64,000 bases of DNA from Odobenus rosmarus divergens (GCF_000321225.1 NW_004450382.1:1555631-1619630); one strand, 5' to 3'; numbered from the stretch's first letter, positions 1 through 46,915 are shown. Notes: generated from the sequence alone by a model not told the origin. Program-made: numbers and translations.

Positions 1-157
1 ACACAGCAAGAGAGGGAACACAAGCAGGCAGAGTGGGAGAGGGAGAAGCAGGCTTCCCGCTGAGCAGGGAGCCCGACGTGGGGCTTGATCCCAGGACCCT
101 GGGATCATGACCTGAGCCGAAGGCAGACGCTTAATGACTGAGCCACCCAGGCGCCCC
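1..157 (-). mobile_element. CAN SINE (cut by the window edge)
   Basis: The reversed SINE head ends at 157 with GAGCCACCCAGGCGCCCC. Confidence 0.9.
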
Positions 158-159
158 TC

Positions 160-330
160 GCTGTAGGTTTTTCATAGATGGCTTTTATGATATTGAGTTA
201 TGTACCCTCTATCCCTACATTGTGAAGAGTTTTAATCAAGAAAAGATGCTGTACTTTGTCAAATGCTTTTTCTGCATTCTGTATATATTTCTATCATGTC
301 ATTTACTTTTAACTGTTTTATAATGATCTA
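160..330 (-). mobile_element. L1 fragment, reverse orientation
   Basis: Contains GTCAAATGCTTTTTCTGCAT (258-277), typical of L1 ORF2 read backwards. Confidence 0.5.
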
Positions 331-331
331 T

Positions 332-460
332 TTATGTACTCTTTGTGAGGTCTTTGAGGGAAGTGACCATTTCTTATTCACCTTTGTACTTCCTTTGCCT
401 AGCAAACAATTGGCATATACTAGGTTCTCAGGAAATGTAGGGTTAATAAATGAATGAGGC
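332..460 (+). repeat. L2 3'-end fragment
   Basis: Reads GAGGTCTTTGAGGGAAGTGACC and ends in GGGTTAATAAATGAATGAGG, the familiar L2 tail. Confidence 0.6.
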
Positions 461-727
461 CTTTCTCTTTAGACAGTTAGTTGCTACCTCCACTGGATTC
501 CCATAGTACCAGTTCACAAAGAGGTACTACATTTTATTATCCTAGTTGTGTGTTCCTTTCTACACCATATCATTCGACAGAGGCTGCATGGTGGCTCTTT
601 GAAGGTAGTGCCTATGACTTATTCAACTTTATATTCTTAAAAGATAAAACATAGGTCTTGGTACACAGTAGATGTCAGTTGAATTTTAGGAACTGAGTAA
701 AACACAAACTCCCTCTGTCAAGCATGA

Positions 728-24890
<24,163 letters not shown>

Positions 24891-26884
24891 GAAAGCAAAC
24901 AGCTCACTGCCGGGGCAGCCTGGGCTCCCAGGTACCACAGGTCAGGCCAAGGACACTGAAACATTTGTTCACCCTGAGAGGACTCTGAGCACCTGTGGCT
25001 GAAGCCAAAGCACCACAGGGCTAAGCATGGGAGAGTCCAACTCTAGCCAATATGCCTTCCTTGGCAAAGTTCTCACTATAGCCCACTGTTCCTGAAGGAG
25101 CTGGGCCCTGCAGATCGATCAGAAACCCCACAACATGCCACCTCACGCCCCTATATCCTGCGTGTCCTGGGCATTGGCCCGCTCTCCCTTGGCAAACACA
25201 GAACATTGTTCCGTCTCAGGGATTGCTTAACCAGAGAAACAGAAGCATTTATGGTACTGTAAATACTATAGTATATGTGTTGCCAATTACATTGTAAAGT
25301 TGTAACTATTTATAATTCTGGTTCTAATTTGATGGGTACTTGAAGTAGCTATGGGTGGGAAGATAGGCTTGTTTTCTGAGGAGACACAACCATTTCTCAG
25401 GTTTCCCTTGCAGAATAATACAGATTGCAGTGGAAGAGTGGGGGTGGTGGGGAGCACAATGGCCAGTTAGAATAAATCCCAGGTCTAGTCTATGCAGAAA
25501 CCCCAGCCTGCAGACACAGGGCATCTATATAGCCCAGTGGTGGGAGAGGGGCAGGGCCAGGACTGGACTTAGACTCTTGCCTCAGAAAGCCACAAGGACA
25601 GTAAAGCTCTTGCTCTTGCCACACATAGCCTCTCTAGGAGCCTGTTGAGCTCCTGAGAAATAAGTGCACAGGGGAGGGTGAAGGTCTGGGAGGCCACTGA
25701 GCTCATAATATTCATCTACTCTGGTCACCTTTGTGTTAGAGAGTGTCTGGTTTTATCTCTAATTATGTACACGTCTGTATGTATCTGTATGGCTCAGTAC
25801 ACGTGTCTGTGTGCATACCCATCTTGCACATATATTTATGTGTATCTGTGTCAGGTCTGGGTCTCTCTGAGTACATGTCTATGTGCTGGACTGTGGGTTT
25901 GTATGTGAGGGTATACACATCTGTGAACATGTAAGGATACGTACCTGTGTGTGTTCCTGTCAGTGCATGTTTAGCTGGGGGGGCACACAGATGCATGTGG
26001 ATAAACATGTCTGCGTTTGTATGCTTGCTCTCCTTTGGTCTGTCTTTCTATTTATAACTGTGTGTATTTTGACATTATGTCTGTGAATTTATGTTTGAGA
26101 ATCTGCATGAATGTGTCCCTTCTCTTTTTGCCAGATCTCTCTTCCCCATTCCTCTTCATCTCTCTCACCAGCTAAACACGTCCCTCATCTCTTTGCCTCC
26201 CTAATTCACCATTTTCTCAGCAAGCTCCTAAGCACCAGTCTCCCTCTACCCTAAGAGTGATTCCTTCAGCTCCCCTTCTCTTCTTGCCCTGTACTTGCTT
26301 TCTTCCCTTGCCTTTCTACCTCAAGCTTCCTCTGTCTGCCCACTGGTCACTGTTTTGGAGGCTGGGGCTGGAATGCATTTGGCCTTTCCCTTTCTGAGTA
26401 GTTTCTACCCCTAGTAGGCAATGCCTGTCTTAGCCCTAGCTGACCTCCGCAGTGTATCATGTTCCTGCTACCTTCCTAACCCCTGTGCTCAGCCTGGAAT
26501 TGTTATAGGAGGTAGCATGGGCTTTCAGAAGAGTCATCTGGATGCCAGTGTCTTGGTGTTTACTGTTTCATGTTTTAGTTCCGAAGGGGGGGGTGGGGGT
26601 GTGATAGGAAGGGGTGGTATAGCTAGAGTGTGAACTAAGGACCTCTCTGTCTGCTTTATGTTCCTTTCTTTGACAAACTGTCACTTTTTTTTCCCTCCAC
26701 ACTAACCAGTAAGTCGTTTTTGCTGTTTGTGGCTACTTGTCTTACCATCCAGCCATGGGCCCCTACAATCTCTCAGCCCAATAGGTTGGTTTAAAAAAAA
26801 AAAAAAAAGCAGCAGCCACTCCCATTTCTGTATCACGATTGCCGTTTTTTAGCAAGTGTGTGAACTCACAGTGCTTTTTCTATG

Positions 26885-26890
26885 AATAAA
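26885..26890 (+). terminator. ZSWIM5: ZSWIM5 poly(A) signal, proximal of a pair
   Basis: Canonical AATAAA; a second copy lies 57 bases on at 26942-26947. Both are followed within 60 bases by T-rich or GT-containing sequence. Either or both may be used. Confidence 0.6.
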
Positions 26891-26941
26891 TCATGGATCA
26901 CAGAAAATAGCATTTTTCTAAAATCAGAATTGTGTTCTCTC

Positions 26942-26947
26942 AATAAA
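26942..26947 (+). terminator. ZSWIM5: ZSWIM5 poly(A) signal, distal of a pair
   Basis: Canonical AATAAA in CTCAATAAATGG. It is the last such hexamer before the intergenic gap and the likely main 3' end. Confidence 0.55.
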
Positions 26948-26965
26948 TGGGGCCCTTCTCTTCTA

Positions 26966-27690
26966 CATTGCCCCAGACTGGGACAGGGAACTGGTTGGGC
27001 CTCTAGTGCAGTGGGTCCCTAGTGGTCTAAGGAGATGTAGAATGACAAATGAAGAATTTCCTGCCACACCACACTCCTCTCCAGAGCTCACAGGCACCTT
27101 GTCCCAGGAGGTAGGTATGATGGGCAGAAACACCAAAGTCCTGAGAAAATGAGAGGGTATGCTCAGAAAAGAATGCAGAGCAACCCTGAGTACCATAGCA
27201 CCTTTTGGCTTCAGAGGCCTTCTGGCCTCAAAGATGCAAGTCTAAGTCTCTACTCCTAAGCATCCTAGCCCTCCCCCATCTTTTGGTGTCAAAACTGAAG
27301 TCCTCTCAGCTTTTCCCTGCTCACCTAGATTCCATCTTCCCCAACAGGCCTCTAGAATATTCTAGAAATTTCTGTGCCCCTCTCTGATCTATACTCCCCT
27401 CCATCCCCAGACACAAAGCTCTGTCAATTTGGCCTTCTATGCTGTGGGGACCCCATTTCTCTGCAAATGTCACAGCTTCAGCGCTAGGAAGCTTTACCCA
27501 ACCCCATGTAGCCCTCAGGCTCGGAGAGCTGAGAGCAAGATGGTAGTGAGGGCCCTGACATTGAGTCCTACAGTGCATATTCACTGATATCTGAGCTCCT
27601 ATGACTTGGAGGAGAAGATACAGAAAGGGGCCCCAGAGAAGCAGAGGCTAAGAAGGAACTGAGGATAAGGGCAAAGATCTTCCAAAAATG
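26966..27690. other. Intergenic gap between the 3' ends of ZSWIM5 and UROD
   Basis: About 0.75 kb of apparently unique sequence separates the convergent genes. I see no recognisable SINE, L1 or gene in it. Short open frames here have no family similarity. Confidence 0.6.
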
Positions 27691-27721
27691 AAACCATATA
27701 TTAGATTCCAACTCTGCAACT

Positions 27722-27727
27722 TTTATT
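27722..27727 (-). terminator. UROD: UROD poly(A) signal
   Basis: TTTATT on the plus strand is AATAAA on the UROD strand, 53 bases past the stop codon. That implies a very short 3' UTR of roughly 75 bases, in keeping with the compact human transcript. Confidence 0.8.
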
Positions 27728-27779
27728 CTCCTGTAAACAATCATCTTTGTTAGTGGTAGTTGAGGGAAAAGGTGTATGC

Positions 27780-31603
<3,824 letters not shown>

Positions 31604-31609
31604 GATAAG
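31604..31609 (+). promoter_or_regulatory. GATA-factor motif abutting the UROD start codon
   Basis: GATAAG on the plus strand ends up at positions -1 to -6 of the UROD ATG. The motif matches the WGATAR core except for its first base, which here is T (TGATAAG fits). Function is inferred only. Confidence 0.45.
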
Positions 31610-31623
31610 CCTTCGGTAACTGC

Positions 31624-31685
31624 GAGCACAGTCCCCACTTTAATGTCAACCGGAGAGCACAGACCCCACTTTAAGGTCAACCGGA
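31624..31685. repeat. 31-bp tandem duplication in the UROD leader
   Basis: Two adjacent 31-base units (31624-31654 and 31655-31685) both begin GAGCACAG and end GTCAACCGGA. They differ at two positions: T/A at unit position 9 and T/G at position 21. The second unit contains AAGGTCA, the first AATGTCA. Confidence 0.9.
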
Positions 31686-32066
31686 GCCTGTGAGATCAGG
31701 CTCCACCCTTTCCTGGAATGAGCCAAGGCCGCCGCCATGTTGAAAGTCACATGATCAGACACCGGCCCTTAGCTCCGGGGCTGCCCCGGCTGCTGCCTGG
31801 AGGACCCCCCCCCCCCCCACCGTAAAGTCCGCTGTAGCGTCGCAGTAACAAACGCCCCGCCCGCCAAGAACTCCGCAAATAACTACTTAACCGTGGCATC
31901 AGGAATTTCCTCTCCTCTGATAGCCTGGAAATCCGGAAGTTTCGGCCGAGGCTCATTTTACTCCCCTGCTCCATGATTCTAAGAATCTTATGCCTAGCGA
32001 CCAGGCACAGAGTGGATTAAAGAACCTAGCTGTACAGGGAAATGAAATAATTTAATATTTATAATA

Positions 32067-32270
32067 CTGGGGCACCTGGGTGGCTCAATCGGTTAAGTGT
32101 GGGACTTGCGATTTCGGCTCAGGTCATGATCTCCTGGGTCCTGAGATTGAGTCTCCAGTGGGACTCCACACTCCTCTGGGAGTCCGCTTGGGATTCTCTC
32201 CCTCTGCCGGTACCCTCACTCATGTGTGTGCAGGCACCTCTTTCTCTTTAGAATAAGTCTTTAAAAAATA
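32067..32270 (+). mobile_element. CAN SINE
   Basis: Older copy in the UROD-HECTD3 spacer, head GGCACCTGGGTGGCTCAATC. Confidence 0.88.
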
Positions 32271-32774
32271 TATATTATCTCTTAAGAGGCGGGCACTATA
32301 GTAGGTGCAGAAGTTACAGTGGTCACCAAGACAGCCCTTTCCTTTAAGGAGCTACAGACTAGTGGATCAGCAATCATAATGTTTTAAGAGGAAAAGGCTA
32401 GAAGCAGCTAGCAAGGCTCCTTCCTTAACTGGGGAAAGCTGTGGGGGTGTTCCAAGCAGAGGGAACAGCATGTGCAAAGAGAAGATGCAAAAGAACAAAT
32501 GGCTATCATGGGAACCAGAAGACCAATCTGGTGGAATTAAAGAGGCTAGAGATGTCTTCAGGGTACAGGTCATGCAGGCTCTTGTGAGATTCATTTGTCC
32601 ACTTTATTCTGTAGTAGCATGGTAGCATACAGATAGGTTGGAGAGAAGGGAAGAGGTCACTATGTTCCCAACTTCCTAGGGAGAAAAAAAAAAAGGAAAA
32701 CTCACAATTACATGGGATCATATATTCTTTCTTTCTTGATAATTTTGATTATTTGAAAACTATATGCCAAAACA

Positions 32775-33215
32775 AAGTTTCCATCCAAGTGTCCATCAAC
32801 AGATGAATGGATAAACAACACGTAGTATGTACATAAAACGGAATATTAGTCGACCTGTAAAAAAAAAATTAAGTTCTATTCATGCTATAGTATTGTTGTA
32901 ATATTATTCTAAGTTAAATAAGACAGACCCAAAAGGACAAATATTATATGGTTCCATTTATAAAATATCTAGAATAGGCTAATTCATAGAAGCAGAAAGT
33001 AGTTTAGAGTTTACAGAGCAGGCCATGAGGAGTTATTGCTTAAGGAGAAAGCCTTTCTGCTTGGAATGATGCAAAGTTTTGGGAATAGGTAATTGTACTC
33101 TTAAAATGGTTAACAACAAATTTACACTTATTTTACCACAATTTTTAAAAATATATCAAAAACCATTGTACACTTTAAATGGGTGACTTAGATGGAATAT
33201 GAATTATGTATCAAT
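32775..33215 (+). mobile_element. L1 3'-end fragment in the UROD-HECTD3 spacer
   Basis: It opens with CAAGTGTCCATCAACAGATG (32786-32805), a signature of old L1 3' ends, and runs to TATCAATAAAAC. Confidence 0.65.
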
Positions 33216-33775
33216 AAAACTTTTTTAAAGCTGTTTGTAGGGGAGGGCGGGAGACAAAATTTCCTTTTCCTCCATGATTATAGTTCACTAACAGCTCCTG
33301 TCCATTTTTTTGCCTCCATCCTAGCCAGCCACCTTGGACCTTTCTTCCCACATTGGACCTTTCCTCTCATCTGGTTCAGAATTACCGGGAGAAACTGGAT
33401 AATGACCACCAGTGTCCTAGAATTAGGAGTAACCACCAGGATTAACCCCGAATGACTCAAGACTCCTGTCAGTGGTAGGGCTGAGGAGGGAATTATTCTC
33501 CCCCCAAACATTTTAGCAACACTGCCCCTAGGATGAGGAGCTGAGAGAATGTCTATTAGATTTTTAAAGATTCTTCTGGTTGGAGTATGACTCGTGGGGG
33601 TGGGAAGGCAAAAAACAGGCCAGAGAACCAGAAAAATGTCTGTTGCAATGATCCAGGCTAGATAGAATGGTGGTTCAATGAGGGTATAAAATGGTGGCAG
33701 CAATGAGGATGGACAGGGAGAGATGGATCAGGTAAAGACAACTGAACTTGGCTCTGGTTGGCTCAGCGCGAGGCA

Positions 33776-41530
<7,755 letters not shown>

Positions 41531-41884
41531 GGCGGCGCCAGGGGGCAGCCTCGGGCCAGCGGGACTGTGCCTGCACAGGTCCCACTAGCCGGCGCACAGG
41601 GTAAAGACACAGTCCCTGGACCTGTTGGGGTCTGCGCGCTCCTGACCTGAGCTGGCATACTCTGAAAGACAGTACACCCCTGTGTCTGGTTGGAGTGGGG
41701 GCGGTTGATTGACCCTGGTGGCCCAGCCCCGCAGACCCACAAGCCCTATGCGTGCTCGGGCTTGCTTCCCGAGTTATTTAGCCTCTGTGAGAGGAAATCT
41801 TCCCATAAGCCCAGCGCAAGCTGCCGGGCCTGAGCTACTTGAAGGGGGCCTTCTAGCTCCCCACCCCATGGACTTTACTTCAGG

Positions 41885-41952
41885 GTTTGGTTGTTTTTTG
41901 TTTTTTTGGGTGTTTTGGGGGTTTTTTGTTTTGTTTTGTTTTGTTTTTTGGG
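41885..41952 (+). repeat. T/G-rich low-complexity tract in the HECTD3 3' UTR
   Basis: 68 bases made of T runs broken by G runs, ending in four TTTTG repeats. In RNA this would be a U/G-rich element. Confidence 0.85.
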
Positions 41953-42526
41953 CTCCTCCTTTTTTCTCCTTGTTTTTCTCTGGCTTCAGCCTGGATTCAA
42001 AGCTAAAACTTCTGGAGGGTAGTGGAGGCTCCTCCCCAGACAAGGCATCAGGGATAGATAGAGAGTAATGGCCATCCTCTTTGGTCACCTGCCCCAAGAA
42101 TGAAGCAGCAGCTGAGCACCTTCTCCCTCACATACTTATCTTTTCCTCCTCTCCCTCCATACCCAAAGTGTGAGCTCTGTCCTTCCCCCAACCCAGTCTT
42201 AACTGACAAAGTGCCACCACCTTCCCTGGCTCAGAACCGACATCTACTCAACATTAAATCTTTACTACCACCACCATCGCAAACATATTCAACCCTTACA
42301 CATCACCTCCAGGCTGATTCCCCATCTGCTATGTCATCCCCAAGACGGTGCAAGGTTAAGGCCAGTTATGTCCTCTCTGAAATCTTCAGTAGCTCCCTTT
42401 CACCCAATCAAAGCCTAGACTTTAAACCTGCTCCTAAGTCTTAATGCAGGTCCCTGCCCTAGTCCTCCCTCCCTTAAGGGCCTCCATGACACTCCATCAA
42501 AGAAGGTCTTACACATGGGAAAGTTT

Positions 42527-42532
42527 AATAAA
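42527..42532 (+). terminator. HECTD3: HECTD3 poly(A) signal
   Basis: AATAAA in AAGTTTAATAAATGG, followed at 42555-42570 by TGTGTTTATTGGG, a fitting GT-rich downstream element. Confidence 0.7.
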
Positions 42533-44145
42533 TGGATGTATTCATTCTTTCAGAATGTGTTTATTGGGCTACTGGGGAATGGCAGGGAAGGTTCTTCTAG
42601 GACTTTAGGGACCTGGGCTGGAAGCCAGGGAGATTGTGTGTCAAGTGGGAGTGGTGGGTCTTCACAGTGACAAGCATTAAATCTGAAGCTGAGCAGGGAA
42701 ATAAGGGCGCTACTATGGGGAGAGGTGGTTCACGGAGCCTGGCCTGGCATCTTCTGGGATGGGTTTGGTGATTTGGAGGATGGGAGCCCACCTTCAGGAA
42801 CCAGGTGGGCGGAAGAACTTGACATCGTAAAAGACAAAGCCTTGAGATGGCTGATAAACCAGCCAGGTCAAACTTGACAAAAGAGGCAGCGGCATATCTC
42901 CCCATCCACACCCGACACGGCCTCTAGTTACCACACAGCTAAGAAGCTGTCTTTAAGACCAAGTACCAGGTGAGAGATCTCCTGCACATAGAGACCAGCC
43001 CCCCTCCCCCAGCGGAAGAAGTCAGTGTCAAACAGTCTCAAGGGAAGTGGCATTCTCCCAACACTTCTCCACACTGCCCTCTAGGGCGAGTCCTGCTGCT
43101 ACCCTGGCTGGGAAACACCAGGCCTTGGCCTTGAGCCCCGCCCCCTGGGGCTGCGTGTAACCCTATCTCCCCATAACTCTTGAGTCTGACACCCCAGCTG
43201 AGCCTCCCAGGCAGCCTTCATCTTGTGGATCCCCAATGCCTGTGCCTTGGGGGGTCCACGGGAGATACACCTTCCTCTTCCAGCAGCCTCTTCTTGCCCA
43301 GGGAGCTGGAAGGGTAGGAGCCCCAGAAGCCACCGCTCCCGTCAGCTCTGTTCTTCCCAGCAAGCTCCCCCCTCTCTCTTGTGAATCCTGCCCCCTCAGA
43401 AATGTCATTCCCCTTCTGTTCTCAGGAAAGAGCGTGGCCAGCATACACCTCCTGGAGGTAGTCTGTTTCTGTGTCTGGTACTGGCCGCTGAAGTCTTTGG
43501 TCCCTCTTTTACCAAATTGGGCTCACACTGCATGTTTTGTAGCTTGCTTTTCATCCAATCATTCAGTAAATGCATCAACACCTATGTCAGGCACTATACT
43601 AGGTACAGTGGGGAAAATACTGGCTAAACGTAATTTTTGCTCTCTTGAAATTTAAACTCTAATGGGAGAGGAAACAGTATATTAAACAAATAATTGCATA
43701 AACAACATTTAATAGCCTTTATGTAAGAGCTCCAAAGAAGAAGCGAAAGGTATTGTTAGAAGACAGAGCAGGGTGATACTAACCAGTGGGGCTCAGTGGA
43801 ATGCTGAATCAGGGAGAATAACTGGGCACAAAGTCCAGCCAAGAAGCACATTGAGTCCTACCAGACTGTAAAGGGAAGAGAGAAGAGACTCCAGCTTCAG
43901 AGGCTTGTTTTAGGATTTTACATTGACCAGTCATGAGGGTGTCAAGCAAGGGAGTGACATGATTAGATTTGCCTTTGGCATCTGTGTAGAGAATGAGTTG
44001 AGAAGGGGAGCCTGGAAGCAGGAAATAATCCAAGCAGGAAATGATGGTCACTGGGACAAGGGAGATACTATATTATTTATATTGGCTGCATTTTATTACA
44101 TTTTAAGAAGTTTTCATCACTTCTACACATTTAAAACCCTCTGCT

Positions 44146-44250
44146 GGGGCACCTGGCTGGCTCAGTCTGTAGAGAATGCAGCTCTTGATCTGAGTCACGA
44201 GTTCAAGCCCCATGTTGGGCACAGAGCTTAGTTTAAAAAAAAAAAAAAAG
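44146..44250 (+). mobile_element. Old short CAN SINE
   Basis: Head GGCACCTGGCTGGCTCAGTC, A15 tail. Confidence 0.82.
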
Positions 44251-44599
44251 CCACCTCTATAAATGGACATTAAGGTTGTCTACAAATTTTTTATATTGAA
44301 AACTACGAATAATACAATAAACATCCTCATGCATATATCCTTTCATACCTATTTAATTATTTCCTTAGAATGACATCCTAAACTCACCATCAAACTGCCA
44401 AATTGCCAGCATGTATCAATTTTACTCCCTTTAGTGTCTATTTCCTAAACTCTGACCACCCTTGGGCATTAACACTTAAAAATATTTTTTGGTAATATGC
44501 TGAAAAATGGTGATTGTTATTTTAATTTGCACCACTCTGATTATTTACTGAGCAACTATTTTTCTTCTTTATGAACTGCCCTTTTTGTGTTCTTATTGA

Positions 44600-44850
44600 T
44601 TTATAACAATCTCTGCATAGTACTAAAGTAATAAGCACAGCAAGGCACTGCACTAACTGCTGTACATCTATTATTTTATCTTCTTAACAACTCTATGAAG
44701 TAAATACTCTTATTGTCCCCATTTCCAGATGAGAAACCTAGAGCAAAAATGAATTAAGTAACTTGCCCAGTGTCACACAAGTAGTAAATAATGAAGCTAG
44801 GATTTGGATGGTGGTCTGCCAGTGCCAAAGCCTGCTGTCTTGGTAACTAA
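44600..44850 (+). repeat. MIR-like repeat
   Basis: AACTTGCCCAGTGTCACACA (44760-44779) preceded by a CCCATTTCCAGATGAGAAAC segment is the MIR signature. A second MIR-like piece follows at about 45010-45130. Confidence 0.6.
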
Positions 44851-45238
44851 GGTACTAAAAATCCTGTAGATAAATACCTTTGTCATGTCGGGTGTTGCAA
44901 TTTGGTTTTACCAGTCTGTACTTTGCCATTTAATTTCATGTATGTTCTTTCCTAATGTACAAAATTTTAAATTTTTTATGAATTCAAAATCCTTATGGAA
45001 GATTGGATATATACCCTGAGAAGACAACATAGTATACTTGTTAAGGGCACATTCTGTAGAGTTAGCTTACCCATATTCATATCCTGGTTTTTCCACATAC
45101 TAGCTGTTGACCATGGCCAAGCTTCCTCGGCATCCTTTTCTGAAGCACTTACCCTTTTACTGTTGATTTGAAATGCTGTCTTTTCACATACTTATCATAA
45201 TTTTCTGCTAAATTTTTATATGTAAGAAATCCTCAAAA

Positions 45239-45430
45239 AGGGGCACCTGGGTGGCTCAGTCGGTTAAGTCTGCTTTCGGCTCAGGTCATGATCCCATGAG
45301 CCCTGCATCAGGCTCTGATGGGGGGGGAATCTGCTTCTCCCTCTCCCTGTGCCCCTCCCCTCCACTTGTGCTCTCTCTCACTCTCTCTCTCTAAAATAAA
45401 TAAAATCTTTTTTAAAAAAAATCCCCCAAA
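45239..45430 (+). mobile_element. CAN SINE
   Basis: Head GGGCACCTGGGTGGCTCAGT, CT-rich body, A-rich tail. Confidence 0.87.
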
Positions 45431-45750
45431 AAATTAAATTAAAAAAAAGAAATCTTCACTTTTCACAGTACTGCCAAAATGTAAAACTGACACTGCAAGT
45501 TGAGACCAAGCAGAAATCTTAATAGTCAATGGGAGAAAATACCATTGTTCTGTGACCTTTAAAATTTTTTGTCAAAGCATCAGAAACTTTCTGTCAGTTA
45601 TAAATGTACAGGGAAATGAAAACATGGTAAGACTAATATTTATTTAGTACATTGTAATCTCAAGCATTCAGAGAAATTGAAAATTAAATTGTTTTCTTTG
45701 CAAAAAAACTTATCAGAAATAGTTTGAACAATGCTTCCCTCTTTTTTCTT

Positions 45751-45979
45751 TTTCCTTTTTTTAAGATTGTATGTATGTATTATGTATTTATTTAGAGCTC
45801 AAGCAGGGGGAGGGGGAGGGGAAGAGGGAGCAAGAATCTCAAGCAGACTCCATGCTCAGTGCAGAGCCAGAGGCTCGACCTGGGACTCAGTGGGGGTCTT
45901 GATCCCTCGACCCTGAGATGATGACCTCAGCCGAAATCAAGCATTGGACACTTAACCAACTGAGCCAGCCAGGCATCCG
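45751..45979 (-). mobile_element. CAN SINE with target-site duplication
   Basis: Flanked by CCTCTTTTTTCTT at 45738-45750 and 45980-45992; inserted beside the Tigger fragment. Confidence 0.87.
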
Positions 45980-45989
45980 CCTCTTTTTT

Positions 45990-46200
45990 CTTATAATATG
46001 GAATAAGTATCTTCACTATGCCTTGATGAATTGTCATACTCCTTTTTACTTCCAACATTCTATTCTTTTTAGGTACAATCTCATGAAATATCTCTAATAA
46101 TTCCGTGAATGCAAAGTGTTTTTTCGCTGGCATCATGTTCCTCTGGGACATCTTCATCCCTTTTGTCACAGCCACTTTCCTCCTTTTGTAGATGAAGTAG
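45990..46200 (-). mobile_element. Tigger-like transposase C-terminal fragment
   Basis: Read on the minus strand it gives LLEIFHEIVP and RSMTIHQGIVKILIPYY, resembling the C-terminal segment of Tigger-type transposases. It lies next to a SINE insertion. No intact frame. Confidence 0.45.
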
Positions 46201-46679
46201 CCTTCACTAAATTCCTCTGGCTGAGGATCTGTACTCTCTCATGATGGCAGTGTTAACATTCCCATAATCAGCTATTTCTTCTATAACTCCATTTATGTTC
46301 AATTTGAATTTCACTTTCAGCCTTCTCACTTTTCATTTCTTTGCTGCACTTTCATTTTGTTGGCCAATTCTGTTATCTTTTTTTTAAATATCATATGGGC
46401 TTATCACTGGGAGACAAGGAAGCAACACAACTACATTCTTGCTGTGTGTGTATGAACCGAATACACAATGCACAGGGTACTAATTACCAACATACTGAAA
46501 GAAGTGACGTGATTGTTTCACTGCTCATGATGCACATTCAAAAAAAGTTGATTCTGACAATGTTTTTTACAGTATTCTCATTGCTTTTATGGAGGAAAGA
46601 ATTTTTGGAAGGACTTTCTCCACCATTTTTACTGATTTCACCTGTTCATTTTGTATTTGCTTATAAATGTATTGGAGGG

Positions 46680-46915
46680 GGAAATCGGAGGGGGAGACAA
46701 ACCATGAGACTATGGACTCTGAGAAACAAACTGAGGGTTCTAGACGGGAGAGGGGTGGGGGGATGAGTTAGCCTGGTGATGGGTATTTAAAGAGGGCACA
46801 TATTGAATGGAGCACTTGGTGTTATATGCAAACTTTGAATCATGGAACACTATATCAAAAACTAATGTATGGTGATTAACATAACATAATAAAATAAAAT
46901 TTAGAAAAGTTATAG
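46680..46915 (+). mobile_element. Carnivore L1 3' end, 5'-truncated
   Basis: Shows GACAAACCATGAGACTATGG (46695-46714), GTTAGCCTGGTGATGGGTAT (46769-46788) and GGTGATTAACATAACATAAT, ending in an A-rich tail. It is the same family as the copy at 57511. Confidence 0.75.

Larger units (their letters stand above)
24891..26965 (+). other. ZSWIM5: ZSWIM5 3' untranslated region
   Basis: Non-coding sequence follows the TGA for about 2.06 kb up to two AATAAA hexamers at 26885-26890 and 26942-26947. There is no SINE or L1 in it, unlike the surrounding DNA, as expected of a retained 3' UTR. It includes a decayed TG/TATG-rich stretch (about 25745-26100), pyrimidine-rich sequence (26110-26340), a G-run near 26585-26600 and an A16 tract near 26793. 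The UTR length is inferred from the poly(A) signals only. Confidence 0.6.
31604..31960 (-). promoter_or_regulatory. UROD: UROD 5' leader and proximal promoter
   Basis: Upstream of the UROD ATG the sequence holds, in order: GATAAG (plus strand) at 31604-31609 touching the start codon, a 31-bp tandem duplication (31624-31685), a YY1-like GCCGCCATGTT (31731-31741), a TCACATGAT E-box-like site (31747-31755), and a run of 14 C (31805-31818). No TATA box is evident. Human UROD is expressed everywhere and induced in red-cell precursors, so GATA and housekeeping-type motifs would make sense. The transcription start cannot be placed from sequence alone. Confidence 0.55.
31961..33775. other. Head-to-head spacer between UROD and HECTD3
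   Basis: No gene is seen. It holds a plus-strand CAN SINE (32067-32270), an ancient repeat of the kind common in mammals (about 32290-32620, tentative), and a plus-strand L1 3'-end fragment (about 32775-33215). The open frames here are short and coincide with repeats. Confidence 0.6.
41531..42552 (+). other. HECTD3: HECTD3 3' untranslated region
   Basis: About 1 kb from the stop codon to just past the poly(A) signal at 42527-42532. It contains a long T/G tract (41885-41952) and, from about 42100 to 42450, sequence resembling an old L2 piece. Confidence 0.6.
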
